DNA of 37,356 nt. It comes from Bacteroidales bacterium. GTDB taxonomy: Bacteria; Bacteroidota; Bacteroidia; Bacteroidales; FEN-979. Position 1 is the stretch's first letter; each line of letters begins with the position of its first letter. Shown here piece by piece: positions 26,138-33,521 of the stretch. The position numbers and the translations under genes are program-made. The stretch covers positions 1 through 37,356 of the forward strand of contig JADGPR010000025.1 in NCBI GenBank assembly GCA_017882335.1. The letters are read 5' to 3'. The notes beneath the pieces were generated by a model, which made no database searches, was not told the origin of the DNA, and saw nothing but the letters and a program-made list of their open reading frames with translations.

Positions 26138-26698
26138 GCACTTCCGTTTAGCAGCAATTTTAGCAGGGGAGGCCGCCGGCCTTTTGTAAAAAAAGAAGAC
26201 CCTCACAAGATCAATGAACATATAAAAGCCACCGTCGTTCGCGTGGTTGGGGAAAATGTTGAGCCGGGTATTTATAACCTGCGTGAAGCATTGGTAATGG
26301 CAGAAAACCGGGGACTCGACCTTGTGGAGATCTCTCCGACTGCAAACCCACCGGTTTGCAGGGTGATCGATTATAAAAAGTTCCTATATGAACTGAAGCG
26401 GAAACAAAAGGAAATGAAGGCGAAAACCGCCAGGATTATCGTAAAGGAGATCCGTCTCGGTCCCAATACCGATGACCATGATTTTAACTTTAAACTAAAT
26501 CATTGCATCAAGTTCCTGAAGGATGGAGCCAAGGTTAAAGTGGATGTTTTCTTCAAAGGAAGATCCATCATCTACAAGGAACAAGGTGAATTGATCCTGT
26601 TGAAATTTGCCCAATCCATCGTGGATTATGGAAAAATTGAACAAATGCCGCGACTGGAAGGAAAAAGAATGATCATGATCATCGCACCAAAGAAGTAA
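26135..26698 (+). CDS. infC: Translation initiation factor IF-3, AUA start
   Basis: 187 residues if started at ATA 26135. It binds the 30S subunit and monitors start-codon and initiator-tRNA pairing. Reading in frame from ATA gives (M)[19 protein letters not shown], then [20 protein letters not shown], matching the MALP... opening of Bacteroidota IF-3 and the usual IF-3 N domain. The first GTG or ATG in frame lies at 26243 and would delete about 36 conserved residues, so the upstream start is strongly preferred. The C domain is complete (VVEI-type core [53 protein letters not shown]). infC genes are known to use rare starts that IF-3 itself discriminates against, giving autoregulation. Confidence 0.93.
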   Translation: MALPFSSNFSRGGRRPFVKKEDPHKINEHIKATVVRVVGENVEPGIYNLREALVMAENRGLDLVEISPTANPPVCRVIDYKKFLYELKRKQKEMKAKTARIIVKEIRLGPNTDDHDFNFKLNHCIKFLKDGAKVKVDVFFKGRSIIYKEQGELILLKFAQSIVDYGKIEQMPRLEGKRMIMIIAPKK

Positions 26699-26700
26699 AA

Positions 26701-26789
26701 CGTGACGCGTAACGCGTAACAATTTTATGCCTAACACCCAATACCTAATACCAAATAACTTAATACTTAATACTTAACACTTAAAACTA
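26701..26789. repeat. Heptamer arrays in infC-rpmI spacer (GCGTAAC, then TAATACY/TTAATAC)
   Basis: Two different 7-bp arrays sit side by side: GTGACGC/GTAACGC units at 26701-26720, then a degenerate array at 26727-26789 (CTAACAC, CCAATAC, CTAATAC, CAAATAA, CTTAATA-type units). They occupy almost the whole 100-base gap within a conserved ribosomal operon. Confidence 0.75.
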
Positions 26790-26798
26790 AAATTTCAA

Positions 26799-26993
26799 AT
26801 GCCAAAAATGAAATCGAAATCCGGCGCCAAAAAAAGATTTGACGTTACAGGTACCGGTAAGATCAAACGGAAGCATGCTTTCAAAAGCCACATCCTGACG
26901 AAGAAATCAACCAAGCGGAAACGTAACCTTACCTATTCCGCACTGGTAGATAAATCGGATGAAGCCAATGTTAAAGAAATGCTTCAACGTTAA
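26799..26993 (+). CDS. rpmI: 50S ribosomal protein L35
   Basis: 64 residues, normal length. A basic protein of the large subunit. Seen: [20 protein letters not shown] at the start, [20 protein letters not shown] and RNLTYSALV, all L35 signatures. It is between infC and rplT as in most bacteria. Confidence 0.98.
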   Translation: MPKMKSKSGAKKRFDVTGTGKIKRKHAFKSHILTKKSTKRKRNLTYSALVDKSDEANVKEMLQR

Positions 26994-27010
26994 TTCAATC
27001 ATTGTTTAAC

Positions 27011-27052
27011 TTACCCGAAGCTTTAAGGACCCGCAAAGGGACGCTCAGGTAA
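27011..27052 (+). ncRNA. Nested stem-loop in the rpmI-rplT spacer, possible r-protein leader element
   Basis: TTACC (27011-27015) pairs with GGTAA (27048-27052). Inside it, AGC (27019-27021) pairs with GCT (27043-27045), and CCC (27030-27032) pairs with GGG (27038-27040) around a GCAAA loop. It lies directly before rplT. L20 is known to repress its own operon in other bacteria through an mRNA mimic of its 23S site. That this element does so is only a suggestion; the helices are short. Confidence 0.35.
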
Positions 27053-27065
27053 AAAAAATGTAAAC

Positions 27066-27413
27066 ATGCCAAGATCAGTAAATGCAGTAGCTTCAAGAGC
27101 AAGAAGGAAGAAGCTGCTCAAACAGACAAAAGGGCAATTCGGCCGCAGGAAAAATGTCCTGACCGTTGCCAAAAATTCCCTCGAAAAAGGTTTAACCTAC
27201 GCATACCGCGATCGCAGGACCAAGAAAAGAAACTTCCGTGGCTTATGGATCACCCGCATCAATGCAGGTGTCCGGGAACACGGGATGTCTTATTCGGTAT
27301 TCATGGGCAAATTACTTGAGAAGAATATAGCCCTCAACCGTAAAAGCCTGGCCGACCTCGCAATGAATCATCCGGAAGCTTTTAAAGCTGTTGTTGATTC
27401 TTTGAAGGATTAG
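27066..27413 (+). CDS. rplT: 50S ribosomal protein L20
   Basis: 115 residues, normal length. It binds 23S rRNA early in 50S assembly and in several bacteria represses the infC-rpmI-rplT mRNA. Seen: [20 protein letters not shown], then [20 protein letters not shown], then [20 protein letters not shown] and [17 protein letters not shown]. Last gene of the thrS operon; a palindromic heptamer array follows. Confidence 0.98.
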   Translation: MPRSVNAVASRARRKKLLKQTKGQFGRRKNVLTVAKNSLEKGLTYAYRDRRTKKRNFRGLWITRINAGVREHGMSYSVFMGKLLEKNIALNRKSLADLAMNHPEAFKAVVDSLKD

Positions 27414-27449
27414 TCTTTCATCAAAAGATTTATTTCTTTTATCTTACAC

Positions 27450-27494
27450 ACGTCATGCATAACGCGTAACGCGTGACGTGTCACGTTTTATTTT
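27450..27494 (+). terminator. Palindromic heptamer array followed by U-rich tract, terminator-like
   Basis: Units CGTCATG, CATAACG, CGTAACG, CGTGACG and TGTCACG form a heptamer array in which CACGTCA (from 27449) and TGACGTG (27474-27480) are inverted, and CGTGA (27472-27476) and TCACG (27481-27485) form a hairpin leading into TTTTATTTT. The unit is the same as the GCGTAAC array at 26701-26720. It may end the rplT transcript. Confidence 0.5.
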
Positions 27495-27510
27495 AATTGA
27501 CCGAAAAATC

Positions 27511-27518
27511 TATTTTTG
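27511..27518 (+). promoter_or_regulatory. Orphan -7 box TATTTTTG facing the 3' end of the next gene
   Basis: TATTTTTG matches TAnnTTTG and is followed 13 bases later by an ATG (27532) with a 15-codon frame that stops at 27579 inside the convergent thioredoxin-fold gene. No gene is left for it to drive. No -33 TTG lies at the right distance (one occurs at 11 bases). Confidence 0.4.
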
Positions 27519-27554
27519 CAAAAAACAACGTATGAAAAATATTTATAAGTATCA

Positions 27555-29000
27555 TCAATGCAACCCCGTTTTGATATAGTTCTTGAAGAATCCCAGGAAC
27601 TGATCCGTAACCAGGCGTTTGGCAATGATCTCTTTCCGGTTGTTGAGAATATAGACCACAGGGGTAGTGCTTATATCGTATTGCTCATGGTAATCGCCCG
27701 TCAGAGCTCGTGGTCCATCCACGTTGATCCAGTCCATTTTTTTCTTCCGGATGGTTGATTTCCATTTGACGAGTGATGTATCGGAACAAACCGCGAAGAT
27801 CTTTACGCCGAACGTATCTTTATTTTTATCATAAAACTCCTTCATCTTTGGGATCTCCTGTTCACAATGCCCACAATCGGGATCCCAGAAGAAGAGAATC
27901 AGGAAATTGGATTTAACTGAATACATCGATACAGGCTGGTTGTTGGTGTCGAGCATGACCATGTTCGGCGGGATCTGCCCGATCAGTAAAGGTCTGATCT
28001 TATTGGCTTTCTTTATCAGTTTCTCAACAACTGCAGGTCTTTCCCATGTAGCCTGGCGGGTGATATAATAGGTATCGACTATATGCACGAAGATGCGGTC
28101 AAAACCCATGATCTCGGAATTTTCGGAATGATAGGTCGCATACCAGACAAGGTATTTGAACATCTCCGGATTTGGTCGGGCCTTTTCGATCAGGATATCG
28201 GTTTCCTTAATAAGGGTATCGGGATTCTGATATAGGATATTATCGAAATATTTCTTCAGTTTATTATCAAATACAGGGGTCCGTAAGAGCCGGTCATCAG
28301 TGAAATCGGTTCCGTCCCAGTAATGAGCCTTGATGTACCGGTAGACAAAGGTTGAATCCTTCCTTCCGTTTGGCAGGATAGGGATCTCAGGAATTTCCGG
28401 TTCCCGCATGGCATTGATGAAAAAGGCAACGAAGGAGGAGGGATGTTTCTCTGCAATTTCCAGCTTATACCGGATGATCTCCTTGTTTATGGCCTCTGAT
28501 TTATCATTAAGGAGATTGATGGAATCCTGGCTGGTCTTCCCGCGAACAATAAGCTTTTGCACTGCCTGGATCTCTGCAAACCGGGTTTTGTTGTACTTAA
28601 GGTAATCGTAAAAAAGTTGATTTTCCGGAGAGCCGGTGATAACCATTTTCCCTGAAAGGTCTTTCAGATCGGTTTCCATGCTGAATTTCCGGTCGTTGTT
28701 GATAATGAATTCAAAATAGCTTTTATCATTGATCACTGCGAGGTAGATGCCTTTCGGAAAATCAGCATTGGCTTTGAAAGTAAACCTTCCTGCTGCATCC
28801 ACTTTCACCGTATCCTTTACATAGTTACCGTTACCATAATAAGTTGCGATCAGGCAGATGGTATCTTTCATTCCTTTTACCCGGAAATTTATCAGGTATC
28901 CTTCGTTCGCTGCTTTCAGCTGGGCTGAAATTCCCCAAGATCCAAGGAACAACAGAAGAAGGAGAATTTTTTTCAAAACTTTAGTATTACTGATGTACAT
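27555..29000 (-). CDS. Thioredoxin-fold (TlpA/AhpC-TSA) exported protein with DUF4369-like N-domain
   Basis: About 481 residues. Seen: a signal peptide (KKILLLLLFLGSWGISAQ), an N-terminal DUF4369-like beta domain (CLIATYYGNGNYVKDTVKVD, GRFTFKA), a helical middle part, and a C-terminal thioredoxin domain with the redox motif CGHC (DPDCGHCEQEIPKMKEFY) and cis-Pro in STTPVVYILN. This is the usual build of Bacteroidota periplasmic thiol-disulfide proteins, although the partners are unknown. Start is uncertain: ATG at 29000 (14-base overlap with the upstream gene), ATG at 29015, or a TTG at 28976 that begins exactly at the signal peptide. Confidence 0.82.
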   Translation of the reverse strand: MYISNTKVLKKILLLLLFLGSWGISAQLKAANEGYLINFRVKGMKDTICLIATYYGNGNYVKDTVKVDAAGRFTFKANADFPKGIYLAVINDKSYFEFIINNDRKFSMETDLKDLSGKMVITGSPENQLFYDYLKYNKTRFAEIQAVQKLIVRGKTSQDSINLLNDKSEAINKEIIRYKLEIAEKHPSSFVAFFINAMREPEIPEIPILPNGRKDSTFVYRYIKAHYWDGTDFTDDRLLRTPVFDNKLKKYFDNILYQNPDTLIKETDILIEKARPNPEMFKYLVWYATYHSENSEIMGFDRIFVHIVDTYYITRQATWERPAVVEKLIKKANKIRPLLIGQIPPNMVMLDTNNQPVSMYSVKSNFLILFFWDPDCGHCEQEIPKMKEFYDKNKDTFGVKIFAVCSDTSLVKWKSTIRKKKMDWINVDGPRALTGDYHEQYDISTTPVVYILNNRKEIIAKRLVTDQFLGFFKNYIKTGLH

Positions 29001-30534
29001 CGCGTAAAAGGTCATTGATCGTTTTAACAGGGTTGAATGTGATCAGCGGAACCTCGACAAAAAGAGTGATCCAGCCGGCCATTGAACCATTCCACAGGCC
29101 TGGCAGTTCCTGGGCTTTTAATGTCCGGCCTCCGCTCGATTTCATGGAGATGAACCCGGTGGATTCGTCTACAAAGTCCTGAAGGTTAAACGGGTTTCCC
29201 TTATAATCTATTGTACAGCAAACCAGGTCAACCGGGTTGAAATGCGTAGAAGCCCGGAAAATCACAGTTTGTCCTTCATCGTTCATGTTGACCTGCGAAG
29301 ATTCGACGATCTGAAGTGAGGGTTTACCGTTCGGACCGGTAACCCAGAAAGGTCCGCCACCTGGTTCGCCCTCGTTCCTTACCATGCCGCAGACCCGTAT
29401 CGGGCGGTTGAGTTCACGGGCAAGGATCCTGCACTGTGTTTCTTCAGCCTGATGTTCAAACTCTGCCGAAAGGGATATCAGGTTTCGTGAAGCAACAAAG
29501 GAGGCCATTTCCCGGATCTTTTCACCGGTGACATTTCCTGATTCCACTAACTTTAGAAAATCGAAGATTCTCTGTCGGATGTGCAACAGGTAACCTCCGA
29601 TCAGTTTTTTGTTTTCAATAGTCGGGGCTTTAAGCCTGTCGGGAACAATGTTGTCGATGTTTTTTATAAAGAGGACATCTGCATCCTGTTCGTTCAGGTT
29701 TGCCAGAAGTGCACCATGTCCTGCCGGCCGGAAGAGAAGGGTTCCGTTGGGATTCCTGATGGGAAGATTATCTTCGTCAACCGCGATGGTATCGGTGCAT
29801 GATTTCTGTATGGAATGATGGATATCCAGCCGGGTGTGAAACCGGGTTTCATACTTTTCCCTGACGGCAGCAATCTTTTCATCAAATTTCCAGATGTGTT
29901 CCGGGGATATGGTAAAATGTATTTTTGAAACACCGTTCCGATCCATCGTATAATATGCAGCTTCAACAAGATGCTCTTCCATGGCAGCCCTTGGGCCATC
30001 TTCATAGTTGTGAAACGCAAGCAAAGCCTTTGGAAGGGCGCTATAATTCAAACCAACCCCACTGAGTAGATGATCGAGGATGGGGGCGAATTCTTTTTCA
30101 GCCAAAGACTTTTCGATGGTCTTTCCTTCTTTTTCCAGGGAATCCTGCAAATCATGATAAAAAGCGAAACGATGAATATTTTGAAAAAAGTAATATGCCG
30201 AATTGAAGTCTTTGTCGGCAAAATAATTTTCAGGAATTCCTTTGGAGGTCTTCAGGGACTCATGGAATTCAAACAGATGCCTGAACATCCTGCTGGCAGC
30301 GCCGGAGGCAGGAACAAATTTGATTACCCGGAGGGAAGGGGCCAGTTCCTCGAAGAACCGAATTAGTTCATTTTTTTTCTCTTCACCGAAGGTGATGATC
30401 CCATCGTTCTGGATCGCGGGTCGCAACAGCCGGATAAAAGGAAATCCTTTGCGGAAATGATCCAACTGATTCTCCAGTATTTTCAGGGTGATTCCTTTTT
30501 TTTCGATCAGATTGAGATCATCCTGTTGCAACAT
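28987..30534 (-). CDS. DUF4301 family protein
   Basis: About 515 residues from ATG 30532-30534 (MLQQDDLNLIEKKGI), the opening usual for the family; an ATG nine codons earlier (30561) would run through the promoter of the divergent protease gene. DUF4301 is a Bacteroidota-typical family of unknown function. Motifs seen that may be functional: KFVPASGAASRMFRHLFEF, with a glycine/alanine-rich turn like nucleotide-binding loops of sugar nucleotidyltransferases, FTISPEHIWKF, RPAGHGALLANLNEQDADV and NEGEPGGGPFWV. Cytoplasmic, no signal. It overlaps the start of the downstream thioredoxin-fold gene, so the two probably share an mRNA. Confidence 0.82.
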   Translation of the reverse strand: MLQQDDLNLIEKKGITLKILENQLDHFRKGFPFIRLLRPAIQNDGIITFGEEKKNELIRFFEELAPSLRVIKFVPASGAASRMFRHLFEFHESLKTSKGIPENYFADKDFNSAYYFFQNIHRFAFYHDLQDSLEKEGKTIEKSLAEKEFAPILDHLLSGVGLNYSALPKALLAFHNYEDGPRAAMEEHLVEAAYYTMDRNGVSKIHFTISPEHIWKFDEKIAAVREKYETRFHTRLDIHHSIQKSCTDTIAVDEDNLPIRNPNGTLLFRPAGHGALLANLNEQDADVLFIKNIDNIVPDRLKAPTIENKKLIGGYLLHIRQRIFDFLKLVESGNVTGEKIREMASFVASRNLISLSAEFEHQAEETQCRILARELNRPIRVCGMVRNEGEPGGGPFWVTGPNGKPSLQIVESSQVNMNDEGQTVIFRASTHFNPVDLVCCTIDYKGNPFNLQDFVDESTGFISMKSSGGRTLKAQELPGLWNGSMAGWITLFVEVPLITFNPVKTINDLLRDVHQ

Positions 30535-30557
30535 TCCGTAAATTTTTAATAACTTTG
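30526..30557 (+). promoter_or_regulatory. Promoter of the subtilisin gene: TTG, 21-base spacer, TAACTTTG
   Basis: TTG (30526-30528) and TAACTTTG (30550-30557) fit the Bacteroidota consensus. The -33 element lies inside the first codons of the divergent DUF4301 gene, and the ATG at 30576 is 18 bases past the -7 box. Confidence 0.7.
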
Positions 30558-30575
30558 ACAAAATTATCCTAAATT

Positions 30576-32267
30576 ATGAAACAGATACTCAGCACGGTAT
30601 TATTTTTCCTTGTGATAACAGGTTTTTCACAACAGATACCACAGAAATATTTCATTGCTTTCACTGATAAGAACGGAACTCCTTATTCCATCAGTAATCC
30701 GCAGGCATTTCTCACACAAAGGGCAATCGACCGCAGGGCCGCACAGGGAATTCCCATTGTTGAAGAAGACTTACCGGTAAACCCGGCATATGTTACTGCT
30801 ATTGCGGCAACAGGGGTACAGGTTTTCACCCGTTGCAAATGGTTCAACGGAGTCACTGTAAGGGTTACCGATACTGCGGTATTGGCCTCAATCCGGGCGC
30901 TTTCTTTTGTTCAGAGTGTGACCAGGGTATCCTCCTACAATTTCAAAAAATCCGCCATTAGTGACCGGAAATTCCGGTTGGAAGAAGGACTTGGTAAAAC
31001 AGGGGGGAACCATGAAGGCAGATCACCGGGTTCTGTTCAAACCTATAATTATGGTCCCTCTTACAACCAGATACATATGCTCAACGGTGATGTCCTCCAC
31101 AATTTGGGATACCGCGGCCAGGGGAAAGTCATTGCAGTGCTGGATGCCGGATTTCAGCATGCTGACGTCAATCCTGTTTTCGACAGCCTGAGGGCAAATA
31201 ACCAGATCCTAGGGACCCGTGATTTCGTGTATCCTGCCGGAGGAAATGTTTGCATTTACGGTGACACTGCACATCCTCATGGAGCAGAAACTTTTTCCAC
31301 AATGGGTGGCAATACACCGGGACAACTGATCGGAACTGCACCCAAAGCATCTTATTGGCTGATACGCACAGAAGATGCACCTACCGAAAATATCGTAGAG
31401 GAATATAATTGGGTGGTTGGCGCAGAAATGGCCGACAGTGTGGGCGCTGACGTGATCAGTTCTTCCCTTGGATATTCTACTTTTGATAATGGCTATATGG
31501 ATCATACCTGTGCTGATATGAACGGGTATACCAACCCTTCAACAAAAGGAGCAAATATAGCTGCCAGCAAGGGAATAGCAATTAGCATCAGCGCCGGTAA
31601 TGAAGGTGGATCACCCTGGATTTGTGTAAGTTCACCATCCGATGCCCTGAGTGCACTGAGTATCGCTGCAGTGGATGCATCAGGCAATCGTGCTGGGTTC
31701 AGTTCTACCGGTACAGTAAACGGGAGTTATGTAAAGCCGAACATTGCTGCACAGGGACAGAATTCCTATTTGTGTTACCCGGACGGTTCATTCGGCCCCG
31801 GAAGCGGGACTTCCTTTTCTTGTCCAATCAATGCCGGGATGATGGCCTGTTTATGCCAGGCAAGGCCGAACATTGACCAGTATCACCTGCGCCTTGCCAT
31901 CGAGCAAAGTGCAAGTCAGTATACGCATCCGGATTCTTTACTTGGATACGGGATTCCCGATTATTCCAGAGCCATGCTCATTTTGCACGTTGGCGTAATC
32001 GGCAAAACCAGCTTTTGGGCTTATCCCAATCCGTTTAAAGATTTTTTTACTGTTTCGTTCGACACAAATATGTCCGGAAATTTTGAGATCAGCCTGATCT
32101 CAATCACCGGCAATATTATCCTGAAAACCAACAGGATGATCGTTGCTGGAGGGGGGAACACCTTCAACATCAATAATCTTGCTGGCCTTGCACCTGGGAT
32201 GTATATTCTGAAGATCTCCTCAGGAAGTATAACAGAATACCTGCACTTGGTAAAAATTGAGAAGTAA
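30576..32267 (+). CDS. T9SS-exported subtilisin-like serine protease (family S8)
   Basis: 563 residues. Seen: signal peptide (KQILSTVLFFLVITGFSQQ); a prodomain-like region at about 20-120 (KYFIAFTDKNGTPYSISNPQ, AFLTQRAIDRRAAQGIPI) typical of Bacteroidota S8 proteases; the catalytic triad Asp190 (VIAVLDAGFQ), His235 (HPHGAETFSTMGG), Ser413 (GTSFSCPINAG); the oxyanion Asn342 (SAGNEGG); and a type A sorting domain from about 483 (YPNPFKDFFTVSF ... YILKISSG). The triad is intact, so an active secreted protease is expected. It is monocistronic, with its own promoter and terminator. Confidence 0.93.
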   Translation: MKQILSTVLFFLVITGFSQQIPQKYFIAFTDKNGTPYSISNPQAFLTQRAIDRRAAQGIPIVEEDLPVNPAYVTAIAATGVQVFTRCKWFNGVTVRVTDTAVLASIRALSFVQSVTRVSSYNFKKSAISDRKFRLEEGLGKTGGNHEGRSPGSVQTYNYGPSYNQIHMLNGDVLHNLGYRGQGKVIAVLDAGFQHADVNPVFDSLRANNQILGTRDFVYPAGGNVCIYGDTAHPHGAETFSTMGGNTPGQLIGTAPKASYWLIRTEDAPTENIVEEYNWVVGAEMADSVGADVISSSLGYSTFDNGYMDHTCADMNGYTNPSTKGANIAASKGIAISISAGNEGGSPWICVSSPSDALSALSIAAVDASGNRAGFSSTGTVNGSYVKPNIAAQGQNSYLCYPDGSFGPGSGTSFSCPINAGMMACLCQARPNIDQYHLRLAIEQSASQYTHPDSLLGYGIPDYSRAMLILHVGVIGKTSFWAYPNPFKDFFTVSFDTNMSGNFEISLISITGNIILKTNRMIVAGGGNTFNINNLAGLAPGMYILKISSGSITEYLHLVKIEK

Positions 32268-32281
32268 GAAAGTCTGATAGG

Positions 32282-32299
32282 CCGGAGGTGAATCTCCGG
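32282..32299 (+). repeat. GC-rich hairpin after the subtilisin stop
   Basis: CCGGAG (32282-32287) and CTCCGG (32294-32299) form a perfect 6-bp stem with a GTGAAT loop, 14 bases after the stop codon. No U-run follows, so it may protect the 3' end or assist the terminator just downstream. Confidence 0.6.
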
Positions 32300-32306
32300 A
32301 ATCTGT

Positions 32307-32347
32307 AAAATGCCAGAGAACGGAAATCGTCTTGTGGCATTTTTTTT
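32307..32347 (+). terminator. Terminator-like inverted repeat with U-run after the subtilisin gene
   Basis: AAAATGCCA (32307-32315) pairs with TGGCATTTT (32335-32343), which continues into further T to 32347. The loop is long (19 bases), so the fold is weaker than the two T9SS terminators, but position and U-run fit. Confidence 0.6.
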
Positions 32348-32491
32348 ATTCTATAAGATGAGATTGATCCAAGAAGGTTTACTACGGTCGAAAGTAGGGT
32401 AGATCGATGAAATTAGATTGAGGCTGTTTCAAAAATGACTATTCTCTTTCACCACAACCCTGACTGCCGATAGCCAAGGAAGCCAAGGCGC

Positions 32492-32520
32492 AAAAGTTCG
32501 CAAATAAATCTTGAACTTTT
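32492..32520. repeat. Inverted repeat AAAAGTTC / GAACTTTT
   Basis: Two perfect 8-base arms separated by 13 bases, embedded in a sequence with AAGG/CCAAGG repetition (32479-32490). It looks like a palindromic intergenic repeat; no adjacent gene explains it. Confidence 0.5.
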
Positions 32521-32599
32521 CTGTGTTCTTAAGTCCAATTGTCTCTCTTGATTTGATTGATTTCTGATTTTTACGAAAACTGTACTTTGTCAAAAAGTT

Positions 32600-32629
32600 T
32601 ACGATAGTAAGTTTCTAATTAGTATCGTA
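32600..32629. repeat. Inverted repeat TACGATA / TATCGTA
   Basis: Two perfect 7-base arms separated by 16 bases in AT-rich DNA. It could be a protein binding site or an element end; no partner copy was found. Confidence 0.45.
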
Positions 32630-32900
32630 TTGTTTATAATTGCCAATTGTAATTTGACACGACTACAATGATATTTTGTCTGTTACTTTATAGCACTCCT
32701 AAGTTAATAAGCGATACAGAAAACTACTGAAGTTAAAGTCGGTACTTTACTCTCTCAATGGTAATCTGTGTTTTATCTGTAGATCTCAGTGTAATTCCCC
32801 AACCCAGAAATACTGAATCAAAAGAAACTATCTGATCCAATCAATCCTTAATATACTTCACCATTCTTTACAAATCAATTGTTGATTAGCAAATCGATTT

Positions 32901-32928
32901 GTTTACAATTGGAATTACATTTGTAAAG
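32901..32928. promoter_or_regulatory. Dyad GTTTACAAT ... TTGTAAAG (operator candidate 1)
   Basis: Left arm GTTTACAAT, right arm ATTTGTAAAG, 28 bases in total. A second site with the same left arm lies 81 bases downstream. Both precede the 94-residue protein-dcd promoter. Confidence 0.4.
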
Positions 32929-32981
32929 GTAATAATATACTAATCTACACCAAATATTAGTGTTTACTGGTTTGTTGAATT

Positions 32982-33008
32982 GTTTACAATGATAATACAA
33001 ATGTAAAC
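32982..33008. promoter_or_regulatory. Dyad GTTTACA ... TGTAAAC (operator candidate 2)
   Basis: Perfect 7-base arms GTTTACA and TGTAAAC in a 27-base site, sharing its first nine bases with candidate 1. Such paired dyads upstream of a gene are typical of repressor or partition-protein sites, but no regulator gene is seen beside it. Confidence 0.4.
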
Positions 33009-33123
33009 GTGATAATTAGCGAAAATGTTTCAATGTCCACAGTGTAAGATTTTTAGTTGTTCCAACGTGAAGTTTCAATCAAGATTCCTTGTGATTTTTA
33101 CTAAAAAATAATACAAAAGATTG

Positions 33124-33155
33124 TTTGTAATTATTCTCCATTAACAGTAGTTTTG
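33124..33155 (+). promoter_or_regulatory. Promoter of the small-protein/dcd operon: TTTG, 20 bases, TAGTTTTG
   Basis: TTTG (33124-33127) and TAGTTTTG (33148-33155) are ideally spaced. The leader to the ATG at 33234 is about 70 bases and contains two mutually exclusive short stems: GGATAA (33170-33175) with TTATCC (33184-33189), or ACTTAT (33182-33187) with ATAAGT (33195-33200). Confidence 0.65.
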
Positions 33156-33233
33156 TTAATAACTAATATGGATAAACATTGACTTATCCTGTTTATAAGT
33201 AATTTTAACGTCTAATTATTAAATTGTAAAACT

Positions 33234-33518
33234 ATGAATGAAGTAACAACAGAAAGGTTTGCTCCCACCGTGTGGATTAAAGTTAGAATTAGCAACGGAA
33301 TGTTTAATTCCGAAAAGGCCGTTTATATACCCTTATCAAGTGGTGTGGAGATAAGTATTTTTGCTGATAATAGCATTTTAAATAAAAAAGGTAACGATTG
33401 GTACCTGCAAGTAACAAAAATAAAAGAATGTCCAGATAATAAACTCTTAGTTTTATTACCTACCGAGGCTTTCGAGACATCATCCAGATGGGCGGAAGTT
33501 AATTATAAAGCCGCATAA
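33234..33518 (+). CDS. Small protein of unknown function upstream of dCTP deaminase
   Basis: 94 residues, not recognised. No signal peptide, membrane segment or cysteine cluster. The sequence alternates hydrophobic and polar residues (VWIKVRISNGMFNSEKAVYI, VEISIFADNSILNKKGNDWY), which suggests a small all-beta or beta-rich fold. It has its own well-formed promoter, and its stop is three bases before the dcd start, so the two proteins are made together. AT-rich codon usage matches the accessory segment and not the housekeeping genes to the left. A nucleotide-metabolism or element-specific role can be guessed only from the partner gene. Confidence 0.65.
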   Translation: MNEVTTERFAPTVWIKVRISNGMFNSEKAVYIPLSSGVEISIFADNSILNKKGNDWYLQVTKIKECPDNKLLVLLPTEAFETSSRWAEVNYKAA

Positions 33519-33521
33519 ATA

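Larger units (their letters stand above)
32268..33233. other. Gene-free AT-rich region of 966 bases with dyad repeats
   Basis: No convincing reading frame on either strand. It holds the subtilisin terminator structures (32282-32347), a string resembling an insertion-sequence end (GAGGCTGTTTCAAAAA near 32420), two wide inverted repeats (32492-32520 and 32600-32629), two related GTTTACAAT dyads (32901-32928 and 32982-33008), and the promoter of the next gene. Base usage becomes visibly more AT-rich from about 32350 onward. Confidence 0.7.

Noticed and set aside
32410-32440. Insertion sequence suspected from GAGGCTGTTTCAAAAA
   Set aside because: Only one end-like string is seen, without a matching inverted partner, target duplication or transposase, so no mobile element is called.
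32268-33233. tRNA gene or attachment site in the gene-free stretch
   Set aside because: No cloverleaf or TpsiC-arm consensus was found on either strand, and no repeated core next to a tRNA.
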